Source of the DNA: Chloroflexaceae bacterium
GTDB taxonomy: Bacteria; Chloroflexota; Chloroflexia; Chloroflexales; Chloroflexaceae
Reading direction: 5' to 3'
NCBI GenBank assembly: GCA_012032475.1
Contig: JAAUSY010000001.1
Location: 30,521-94,520, forward strand
Length of the DNA stretch: 64,000 nt
Shown here: positions 37,589 to 48,343 of the stretch, piece by piece
Layout of the letters: each line of letters begins with the position of its first letter
Numbering within the stretch: the first letter of the stretch is position 1
The notes under the pieces: model-generated
What the model saw: only the letters and a program-made list of their open reading frames with translations
Database searches by the model: none
What the model was told of the DNA's origin: nothing
Translations under genes and position numbers: made by a program

Positions 37589-38737
37589 TCACCCGTCACC
37601 CGTCACTGATACCTGATTGGTATCCTGGAGGCGTGGTGCTCTCGCAACGATGACCTCCGCATGCCGCAGTACCCGCCCTGCCAGCAGGTATCCCCGCCGA
37701 AGCTCGGCAGCAACCACCCCATCGGCAACTTCTCCGCTGGCCGGAACCGTGTCTATTGCCATGTGGAGCTGCGGGTCGAAGGGCTGCCCCTCTGCCTCAA
37801 TCGGGTAGACTTCCTCGGCAGCCAGAATGTTCAACAACCGCTGCACGACGAACGTCAACCCTTCGACCCACGCTTCCATCGCCTGCCGGAGGTCCGTCGA
37901 GGGTTCGGTGCTACCATTCGCCCCATGCGGCGAAGTCGAAGTCCGGGTCAAACCGGCTGGAGCTTCGTCTTGCTCCCCCTCACGCTCTCGCGCCTGGTCA
38001 GGCAATTCCCCGCTTCTTCGTCCGAACAACCGCTCAAGGAAAGACCGCCCGGACGGTGGCGGTTCAACCGCTTCCGAAACCGGCGCCGGAGCGAGGTCAG
38101 ACGGGGATGATGGCATGACGGTTTCGGGAGGAATTGCCCTCGCCGGCTCCAACCGCTTGAGCACCTGCCGGCCCGACCGGATGGCTTCATCGAGGCTATC
38201 GAGCACGGGCAGCAGCGACCGCACCACTTCTTGCCGGGCCGCTGCCTGGGCCTTGCGGCTCTGGTCGTGCTGTGCCAGCACCTCGGATTCGCGGCGCTCA
38301 TCGGCAGCACGCAGCAAACGCAGCGTCTCCGAAAGCTGCTCCAGATTCTTTTCGGTGAGCGAATTCGCCTTGAACTGCTCCTTGCCCGACCGGCTGACGC
38401 TCTTCTGAACCGCCTCCAGCGATTCCCGTAGCGTCTGCACGGCGAGGGCCGTTTCTCCCTGACCCTGCTGCAAGGTCGTCTGCACCTGCGCCAGGGCGCT
38501 CAGGCGCTCGTCAACAGCCTCAAGCCTCACCAGGCGCTGGTCAAGCGCGTCGAGCCGCTGGATGAGCGGGTCAAAGAGGGCCTCGCGGTCGGCCACGGTC
38601 AGATGAACCGTAACCGCTCGCTCAACCCCGGTTCCTCCGCCGGCCCCGGCGGGTGACGGGCGGTTCTTGCTGGTGCTTGCACGGTCTCTCTGGCTTCTGC
38701 GGTTTCCACTCAGAAGCCACCGAATATACGCGATCAA
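37589..38737 (-). CDS. grpE: GrpE-like nucleotide-exchange factor with long N-terminal coiled coil
   Basis: 382 residues, about twice the usual GrpE length. Residues 45-160 are predicted coiled coil (repeated LDQRLVRLEAVDERLSALAQ-like heptads). The GrpE helices (VVRSLLPVLDSLDEAIRSG) are interrupted by a Pro/Ser/Glu-rich insert (about 185-255) before AWVEGLTFVVQRLLNILAAEEV, and the beta domain ends with EVADGVVAAELRRGYLLAGRVLRHAEVIVA, a clear GrpE signature. It should release ADP from the adjacent DnaK-like protein. The stop codon sits in a CCCGTCA repeat. The gene is 27 bases downstream of the J-domain gene. Confidence 0.85.
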   Translation of the reverse strand: MIAYIRWLLSGNRRSQRDRASTSKNRPSPAGAGGGTGVERAVTVHLTVADREALFDPLIQRLDALDQRLVRLEAVDERLSALAQVQTTLQQGQGETALAVQTLRESLEAVQKSVSRSGKEQFKANSLTEKNLEQLSETLRLLRAADERRESEVLAQHDQSRKAQAAARQEVVRSLLPVLDSLDEAIRSGRQVLKRLEPARAIPPETVMPSSPSDLAPAPVSEAVEPPPSGRSFLERLFGRRSGELPDQAREREGEQDEAPAGLTRTSTSPHGANGSTEPSTDLRQAMEAWVEGLTFVVQRLLNILAAEEVYPIEAEGQPFDPQLHMAIDTVPASGEVADGVVAAELRRGYLLAGRVLRHAEVIVARAPRLQDTNQVSVTGDG

Positions 38738-38764
38738 CTGGCAATCACTCCTGACAGGTGAAAA

Positions 38765-39118
38765 CTACCCTTTCACTTTCTTGTAATACTCGCGCCAATC
38801 CTTCCGCTCCAGGTCGGTCATTCCGCGAGCCGCGGCAATGATATCCTCGCGGTGGAGCGTCAGGTCCGCGGTCGGGGACCGCAATTTGCGCCCCGGCCCC
38901 GGCCAGGTGTTCAGCAAGCGCATATCAGCATCCTCGCGCTGCTCCGGGTCGCGCAACCGCTCATAGGACGCCCGAATGCGCTTGAAGTTCTCCGGGTCGC
39001 GCTCAGGGGGATATTCGCGCACCAGCCGGAAGTAGGCCCGCTTGATATCCGCCGCCGTCGCGGTGCGCTCCAATCCCAGAACCGTGTACGGGTTCACATA
39101 GAGTTTTGACTTGCTCAC
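38765..39118 (-). CDS. J-domain protein without HPD motif
   Basis: 117 residues. Helices I-III of a J domain are recognisable: YTVLGLERTATAADIKRAYFRLV and FKRIRASYERLRDPEQR. The HPD tripeptide that normally stimulates Hsp70 ATPase is replaced by REYPPERDPE. This PPERDP form occurs in a group of truncated bacterial J proteins. It lies between the TPR gene (18 bases) and the grpE-like gene (27 bases), so it probably partners the adjacent DnaK-like protein, perhaps as a regulator rather than an activator. Confidence 0.8.
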   Translation of the reverse strand: MSKSKLYVNPYTVLGLERTATAADIKRAYFRLVREYPPERDPENFKRIRASYERLRDPEQREDADMRLLNTWPGPGRKLRSPTADLTLHREDIIAAARGMTDLERKDWREYYKKVKG

Positions 39119-39136
39119 CGTTTCGTCTCCTCGCTC

Positions 39137-41572
39137 TTACAGGAAGAAATCATCGTCCGGATCCCCCCCAAGGCTGCCCATCTGGAAGGCGAAGCGGAAG
39201 AACGGGCTACTCATCTCCCGCCGGATGCCTTCAAGATCGCGGGCTGTCTGCATATCCCCCTGCCGGCGGGCCAGGCGAATAGCGCGGCTCAGGGTCTTCT
39301 TGGCCTCGCTGACCTCATCATTGAGCGCCTGCGTAATCCCAAGCGTTGCCAACCCACGGGGGTTTTCCGGGTCCTTCTCCACGCCCTGCCCCGCGTAATG
39401 CACGGCTATCCCAGGCTGAACTGCCATCACCGACATGGCTATCTTGAAGTAGACCATCGGCGTATCGGGTTCGAGGGCGATGGCCCGCTCAAAAGACTCG
39501 CGTATCAGGGGGACCCAGGCCTCCGTGTTGGTCACCGCCGGTTTTTGCTTCTCCCCCTGCGGGCCGAGGAGCAGCGCCAGCGGGTCGGAGGACGAGGGTG
39601 AAGCCGTGCTGCGGTCCGCGATCAATGCCCCGACCTGGACATAGAAATCCGATGTGATGGTCAGCCTGGCTTCGGCCTGTGCCAGCACCGACCGGGCCTC
39701 CTCAACCTTGTTCGCAACCGTCCAGCAATCCAGGGCAAAGACGTAGGCATCCGGTTGGTCGGGGGCCATCTCCAGCACCCGGTCGAGCAGCAAAGCGGCG
39801 TCCTTGAACTTCTTCTGGTCCACGGCGACCCGCGCCAGGTTAAGCGGAAACTGGTAGTTGTCTGGCGCAAACTGCTGCCCCTCTTCGAACGACTCCACCG
39901 CGGCCTCATGCATCCCCCACTGGTGGTAATGCTGCCCTCGCTTCAGGATGAGGCGGGCAACCTCGCGCCGCACGTCTTCGCGGTCGGGTTGCAGGTGCAA
40001 TATCTTGCGGAGCGTCTCCTCGGCCGCATGCCACTGGTTCGTGCTGCTCTGAAGGGTAGCCTGCCGGACCAGCGCATCCACATTCTGGGGGTCTCTTTCC
40101 AGAATACGCTGTAACTCGTTCGATGCCGCCTGTTCCTGCTCGTTTGCCAGCAGTGCGTCCGAGAGCTGGAGCCGCATCTCGATATCGTCGGGGTCCTTCT
40201 TGATGGCCTGACGGAAGATGGTGATGGCATCTTCGGGCTTGCCGGCCTGTCGGTAGCACTCAATCACCTGCTTACGCACCCACGCCCACTGCGAATCGTT
40301 CGGAACCCCCGTGATTGCCAGCGATGGCCCGTCGGAAGCGTCTGGTTCGGGTGAGCCGTTCTCCTCGCTCGAATCTTGTGCGGCTCTGGCTCCCTGTTCT
40401 CTCTCCTTCGGCGGAGATTTCTTTGCCTGCTGGCGCGGGCGGGTCCGCAGCAAGGCCCGCCACATCTCCGCGGCCTGAAGCCAGTCCTCTTGCGCTTCGT
40501 AGGCCAGGGCCAGGTTGTGCAGCAACAGACGGGGCGTCCCCAGGCTGCTGCTCGAAGCAACCAGTTCGCGGGCCTGGTCCCACAGCGAGGCGGCCCGTCG
40601 CCAGTCGCCTTCTTCTGCTGCCGAATGAGCCGCACGGTCAAATACCTGTGCCACCAGCGAGTCCAGCGCCGCATAGCGTGTGGGGAGGGACCGGGCCATC
40701 GTTGCCGTCGCCAGCGCCTCCGGCATCTTCCCCCCCTCAATCTGCTCGCCCAGGCGCTGTATCAGGACCGCCGCGAGGTTCTCGGTCAGCCAGGGCATCG
40801 CAGCTTGGTGGCGGTCTGGCACTTTTTGCCAGAGGTCCAGCGCCGCATCCATATCGCCGGCCCGGGCCGCGGCCACCCCTTCATAATACTCCCGTATGGC
40901 GTCGGCCCGCGCAGAGGGAAGGGGCCGGCGGTCCGACAACTTCGTCCGGGCCAGGCGATGGCCTGCCTGGACCAACCCCAGGCCAGCCCAGAAATCCGCC
41001 ATCGGGTCGGGGTCAGGTTCAGGGGCTTTGCCCTCACCGCCCCTGCTGGTGTCTGGCAAGGCCGGAGCTGCCCCCCTGAGCAGCGCTTGAACCGGAGCCA
41101 GGGCCTTCCAGACATCGGGGCTTCCCCCCGGCAACGCCGTGATATCAACGTTCGGGTTTCGTTCAAGTTCCGCCAGGGCCAGCAGCATTCCGGCCCCCGG
41201 CCACGGTTCGCGGTGCTGCAAGACGGTGCGATAGCACGCAATGGCCGCGGGGATATCGCCGGCGCGGTGCAGGAACACCCCAAGCAGATAGTGGTATTGC
41301 ACCTCTGCCGTAGCCAGTTCAATCGCACGCTGCATATCGGCAATCTGCGCGGCCTGGTCCGGGCTATTCAGTGACCGCCGGAAATGGGCCTCCGCCAGGG
41401 ACTCGACTATCTGGACATCGCCCGATGCCAGTTCCGACCAGACCTCGATGGCCCGGTCAAACCAGCCCGCCTGGAAATCTCGTAGCCCCTGCTTGCGCAG
41501 GTCTGTGCGGTCGGGTGGCCTGTTCTGCTGCTGCGAAACGAACGTCGCTCGTCGTGTTTTCTTTCGGGTCAT
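39137..41572 (-). CDS. Large TPR-repeat protein of the chaperone operon
   Basis: 811 residues from ATG 41572 (preceded by CAGGGAG); the frame is open upstream to 41719. Many tetratricopeptide repeats occur along the whole protein, for example GLRDFQAGWFDRAIEVWSEL, DAITIFRQAIKKDPDDIEMR and SFEEGQQFAPDNYQFPLNLA. No signal peptide or catalytic domain is visible. TPR arrays bind peptide tails, often the acidic or EEVD-type C-termini of chaperones. The DnaK-like protein encoded four genes on has an unusual acidic tail that could be the ligand (inference). It is the first gene of the probable operon TPR-J-GrpE-DnaK-OsmC. Confidence 0.8.
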   Translation of the reverse strand: MTRKKTRRATFVSQQQNRPPDRTDLRKQGLRDFQAGWFDRAIEVWSELASGDVQIVESLAEAHFRRSLNSPDQAAQIADMQRAIELATAEVQYHYLLGVFLHRAGDIPAAIACYRTVLQHREPWPGAGMLLALAELERNPNVDITALPGGSPDVWKALAPVQALLRGAAPALPDTSRGGEGKAPEPDPDPMADFWAGLGLVQAGHRLARTKLSDRRPLPSARADAIREYYEGVAAARAGDMDAALDLWQKVPDRHQAAMPWLTENLAAVLIQRLGEQIEGGKMPEALATATMARSLPTRYAALDSLVAQVFDRAAHSAAEEGDWRRAASLWDQARELVASSSSLGTPRLLLHNLALAYEAQEDWLQAAEMWRALLRTRPRQQAKKSPPKEREQGARAAQDSSEENGSPEPDASDGPSLAITGVPNDSQWAWVRKQVIECYRQAGKPEDAITIFRQAIKKDPDDIEMRLQLSDALLANEQEQAASNELQRILERDPQNVDALVRQATLQSSTNQWHAAEETLRKILHLQPDREDVRREVARLILKRGQHYHQWGMHEAAVESFEEGQQFAPDNYQFPLNLARVAVDQKKFKDAALLLDRVLEMAPDQPDAYVFALDCWTVANKVEEARSVLAQAEARLTITSDFYVQVGALIADRSTASPSSSDPLALLLGPQGEKQKPAVTNTEAWVPLIRESFERAIALEPDTPMVYFKIAMSVMAVQPGIAVHYAGQGVEKDPENPRGLATLGITQALNDEVSEAKKTLSRAIRLARRQGDMQTARDLEGIRREMSSPFFRFAFQMGSLGGDPDDDFFL

Positions 41573-41624
41573 ACCACTCCCTGCTCTGCACCGTCGGACC
41601 TCACCGGGTGAATCAGTATGCCGT

Positions 41625-41633
41625 ATTGTAGCA
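41625..41633 (-). promoter_or_regulatory. Extended -10 promoter for the chaperone operon
   Basis: On the minus strand TGC is followed by TACAAT, about 55 bases before the TPR start codon. No convincing -35 and no CIRCE-type inverted repeat were seen. Confidence 0.4.
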
Positions 41634-41733
41634 CAACTCTGTCGCTGGGAAGCACGCAAGCGGTGGAGAACGCTCAGATGGGGCAGGAAACCACACATTC
41701 GTTCCCTGCCCTGCCTCATCAGGAGAAATAACG

Positions 41734-42930
41734 TTATGGATTCAGGCTCGACGGGCGCGTGGTCAGCGTCACATCAAGCAGTAGCTCCCGACCATCGCGG
41801 AGCACCGTGAGCCGGACGCGGTCGCCGGGCTTATAGCGGGTCAGTTCAAACCGCAGCGAATTTTCGAGCGCCAGCGGCACCGCATTGATAGCCGTGATAA
41901 TATCATCAGGTTGGAGTCCCGCCTCACTTGCGGGGGTGCCCGGCTCCACCTCTATCACCATGGCTCCATTTTGCACCGGAAGCGCATACCTTGCCGCTAT
42001 GCTCCCGTCAATCATCCGGTAGTAGATGCCCAGGTAAGGATATTTGACTTCCCCATAGGCAATCAGCTCCCGGCTGACGCTTTCGAAGATACTGCTCGGC
42101 ACGGCAAAGCCCAACCCTTCGGTCTGAGGTCCCGCGCCGGCGTCGAAGCTCTGGCCGCGCACCACCAGCGTATTGATGCCCACTACTTCGCCACGCAGGT
42201 TAATCAGCGGTCCCCCGCTGTTCCCCCGATTGATCGCCGCATCGGTCTGAATCAAGCCTTCCAGGTTACCAACCGAACGATTGAGCGCACTGACGACCCC
42301 GGCGGTCACACTATTTCGGAAATCGCCCAGGGGACTGCCAATCGCCAGGACAAATTCGCCCGGCTGGAGCATCGTGGCATCCCCGACCTGTGCCGCCGCG
42401 GGCACCTCGTCGCCCACGTGTATGACCGCAATGTCCGACAGCGGGTCGGTCCCAATCAGGCGGGCCTGGTGGAGGCTCCCGTCAAGAAAGACGACTTCTA
42501 GCGATTGCGCCCCCTCTACCACATGGTTATTGGTTAAGATATAGCCATCCACATTCAGGATGACCCCGCTCCCGCTTCCACTTTCGGTTCCCTGCTCGTG
42601 GTGGTTGAGCACGGTCACCACCGCCGGGGCAACCTTTTGCACGGCAGCAATCATCAGGTCCGACGTGCGGTCGGGCGCAGGTGGAGATTCCGTGGTCGGG
42701 TCCGGGGTAAGGTCTGGCAGACGCCCGGTCGTTGGGGCAGCGTCTTCCGGCCACCAGGAGCGGACGGGGTTGGCAACCGGTTGAACTGGCGGCATCTGTG
42801 CCATCCGCTGCCGCGCCAGGAGATACCCGGCGACGCCCCCGGCCATTGTCCCCCCGGTGATGCTCACAAACGTTGAGAGCAAAATAATCGCGACCAGCAT
42901 GAGCAGCGTTGAACGTTTGATTTCGACCAA
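41734..42930 (-). CDS. HtrA/DegP-type membrane-anchored serine protease
   Basis: 398 residues. One N-terminal membrane anchor (LLMLVAIILLSTFVSITGGTMAGGVAG), a Pro-rich linker, then a trypsin-like domain with the catalytic triad His in LTNNHVVEGA (near 136), Asp in SDIAVIHV and Ser in NRGNSGGPLIN, and a single C-terminal PDZ domain (VEPGTPASEAGLQPDDIITAINAVPL). It degrades or refolds damaged extracytoplasmic proteins. It is on the same strand as the chaperone operon, 161 bases upstream, but with separate promoter signals. Confidence 0.93.
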   Translation of the reverse strand: MVEIKRSTLLMLVAIILLSTFVSITGGTMAGGVAGYLLARQRMAQMPPVQPVANPVRSWWPEDAAPTTGRLPDLTPDPTTESPPAPDRTSDLMIAAVQKVAPAVVTVLNHHEQGTESGSGSGVILNVDGYILTNNHVVEGAQSLEVVFLDGSLHQARLIGTDPLSDIAVIHVGDEVPAAAQVGDATMLQPGEFVLAIGSPLGDFRNSVTAGVVSALNRSVGNLEGLIQTDAAINRGNSGGPLINLRGEVVGINTLVVRGQSFDAGAGPQTEGLGFAVPSSIFESVSRELIAYGEVKYPYLGIYYRMIDGSIAARYALPVQNGAMVIEVEPGTPASEAGLQPDDIITAINAVPLALENSLRFELTRYKPGDRVRLTVLRDGRELLLDVTLTTRPSSLNP

Positions 42931-43178
42931 AACAGGAGGTTCCTTTCTTTCACGGTTCCATCTGGTGGTTCGTCCCCTTCAGCCATCTGGCGCTCTCTTC
43001 CCCCCCTGCCCCTCCCTCCTGATAGGGTATCATACCAGATTCAGGGAAATAGTTCCACCCTCCTCCGCAGAACCGATGAGCCGGATGGGCCGGTCATTAT
43101 GTCCCTCGCAATGGTTTCCTGGCGTGGCAACAACCTGCGGGCGACGGGCAAAGGTCGTGGTCCCGCAGAGGACGATTG

Positions 43179-43187
43179 TGGTATACT
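43179..43187 (+). promoter_or_regulatory. Extended -10 element directly before lipB
   Basis: TGG then TATACT. Transcription would begin near 43194, one base before ATG 43195, so lipB could be read from an almost leaderless mRNA. Confidence 0.45.
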
Positions 43188-43194
43188 GAACAGG

Positions 43195-44024
43195 ATGATG
43201 GATGGTCGAGCGCAAGCAACCCGGACAACCCAATCCCTCCCCACCTGGCAGGTCATCGTCGCTGGCTGTGTCGAATACCAGACCGCGTGGGATTGGCAGC
43301 GCCGCCTGGTGGCGGAACGCTCCGCCGGGCAGGGGCAGGATACCCTGCTGCTGCTGGAGCACCCGCCAACTATCACGCTTGGGCGGGGAGCACGCCGCGA
43401 ACACGTACTGATGGCCGACGACGAACTGGCCCGCCGGGGGGTCGCCCTCATTGAGAGCAACCGCGGGGGCGATGTGACGTATCATGCGCCGGGGCAACTG
43501 GTGGGCTACCCTATTCTCAAATTGTCCTGCTATGGCGGGCAGGTGCTGGGGTATCTTCGCCAGATCGAAGCGGTGCTGATTCATACGCTGGCCGGCTATG
43601 GCATGGTGGCAGGCCGGGTCGAGGGATTGACCGGGGTGTGGGTGTCTGGTTGCGGGCAGGCTCGCGCCACCGAACCCCTTGCCTCCCCTGACGCTCCCGA
43701 CCATTGTGGGCCGTGGCTCCAACCCGATGCGGATATCGCGAAGATTGCGGCCATCGGGGTGCATCTCAGCGCCAGCGGGGTGACCTCGCACGGGTTTGCC
43801 CTGAACGTCTCCCCGGACCTACGCGGTTTCGATGCGATTATTCCATGCGGCCTGCGCAACCGGCGCGTGACATCGCTGGAGGAGATATTGGGCACAGCCC
43901 CTCCGCTGCATGAGGTAGCGCAGCGGGTTGTGGCCGGTTTTGCGGAGGTGTTCGGCGTGACCCCGATCATCACAACCGTGCCGACAACAGCGGCAGGCTG
44001 CCCAGAGTGGAAAGAAGGGACATC

Positions 44025-44049
<25 letters not shown>
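43195..44049 (+). CDS. lipB: Octanoyl-[ACP]:protein N-octanoyltransferase LipB
   Basis: About 284 residues from ATG 43195 (frame open back to 43099). Family motifs are LLEHPPTITLGRGARREHVL, ESNRGGDVTYHAPGQLVGYPIL, catalytic Lys in KIAAIGVHLS, and catalytic Cys in AIIPCGLRNRRVTSLEEI. It transfers octanoate from ACP to lipoyl domains of 2-oxoacid dehydrogenases and GcvH. A short insertion (about 25 residues, PLASPDAPDHCGPW region) precedes the Lys motif. No lipA is adjacent. The 3' end overlaps the start of the next gene by 25 bases. Confidence 0.93.
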
Positions 44050-46984
<2,935 letters not shown>

Positions 46985-47019
46985 CCAGCGATGCGGTCTC
47001 AGTCATCAGTGGGGGATAT

Positions 47020-48290
47020 ATGGCGACAGGAGAGATGATTCAGCGAGTGTGTATCTATGTGAGCGAGCGGGATATGTGGAATCAACAGCCGCTCTATCTC
47101 GCGGTTCTGGAGCGGCTCCGGCAGGAGGGGGCAACCGGGGCGACGGTGTTGCAGGGGGTAGCGGGGTTTGGCCCGGCCACGGGGTGCGGGCTGCCAGTAT
47201 GGGCAACCGTGGCGAAAGTGTGCCCATGGTGATTGAGTGGGTGGACCGGGCCGACCGCATTCACCTGACGCTCCCCCACCTGGATGAGATGCTGCCCGAT
47301 GCGCTGATAACGATTGAGTCTATTGGCATCTATCGGGCGACGCTGCGTTCGCGGGGGCCGTTCAGCGGCGACCAGAACGCCGGCGATATCATGCAAACCG
47401 CGATCCAGACGGTCACGGAGCGGGTGAGCCTGGGCAAGGCAATTGCCCTGATGCTGGCCTACAACCAGACCTTGTTGCCGGTGGTGGATGAGCAGAAAAA
47501 GATTGTGGGTATTCTCACCGAGCTGGATATTGTCCGCCGCGGGGGGCTGCGGGTGCCACTGCGGTTGCTGCCGCTGCTCACCAAAGAGGAGGGCAACGAG
47601 CTGCTGGCCCCGCTCGCCAATACCCTCGTGAGCGAGGTGATGAGCCGCGAATGGCGCAGCGTGCCGACCAAAGCGCTCATTCCCCAGGCGCTCATGCTGA
47701 TGATTGAGTGGGATTATATCTACCTGCCGGTGCTGGACACCCACCAGGTGTTGCAGGGGTTGCTGAGCTGGTCGGATGTGCTTTCGGCGGTTATCAGCCG
47801 GGATGATTCCGCAGAGGAGGGGAGCGGGGTGCGCGACGCGGATGAGCCGACGCCCGTGAGCCTGGTGATGCAGTCGCGTATCCCGCAGATTGAACAGACC
47901 GCCACGCTTGGTCTGGCGCTGCAACGGCTGCTGGAGTCGCCCGACCGCTATCTGGTGGTGGTGGATGAGCGGGGCTATGTGCAGGGGAGTGTGAGCGATG
48001 TAGGGGTGTTTCAGCGGTTGAGCCGGGCCGAGCGTGCGCCGCTGCTGGCGGCAATGCAGCAGGGCACCCCGCTGGAGATGGGGCAGGTGGCCGGTGCCTA
48101 CCGCGGCATTGAGGTCATATTGGAGCGCAATGTTCCCACCATTGCTCCCAGAGAGAACATTGTGGACGCTATCCATCGCCTGATGAACCTGCGCCTGGAA
48201 CGTGCGCCAGTCGTTGATGAGGATGGTCGGCTGGTGGGCATCATTGCGCGGGGGGGGTTGCTGCGGGCACTGACGCAAGAGAGCCGGTGA
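47020..48290 (+). CDS. DUF190 domain fused to four CBS domains, one frameshift
   Basis: About 423 residues. The DUF190 part starts in one frame (MIQRVCIYVSERDMWNQQPL, LQGVAGFGP) and continues in another (GHGVRAASMGN, VPMVIEWVDR); one extra C in the GGCCCGG run at 47172-47180 unites them. Two CBS pairs follow: DIMQTAIQTV...LLPVVDEQKKIVGILTELD, VMSREWRSVP...YIYLPVLD, VMQSRIPQIE...YLVVVDERGYVQGSV and VPTIAPRENIVD...RAPVVDEDGRLVGIIARG. CBS pairs bind adenine nucleotides, and DUF190 proteins are often found with fluoride exporters. No enzyme domain is visible, so it is probably a nucleotide-sensing regulator. ATG 47035 is an alternative start. Confidence 0.8.
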
Positions 48291-48343
48291 GGTCGGAGGG
48301 ATGGGGAACGGGGGTCGGAGGGACGAAGGTTGGGGGTCACTCA

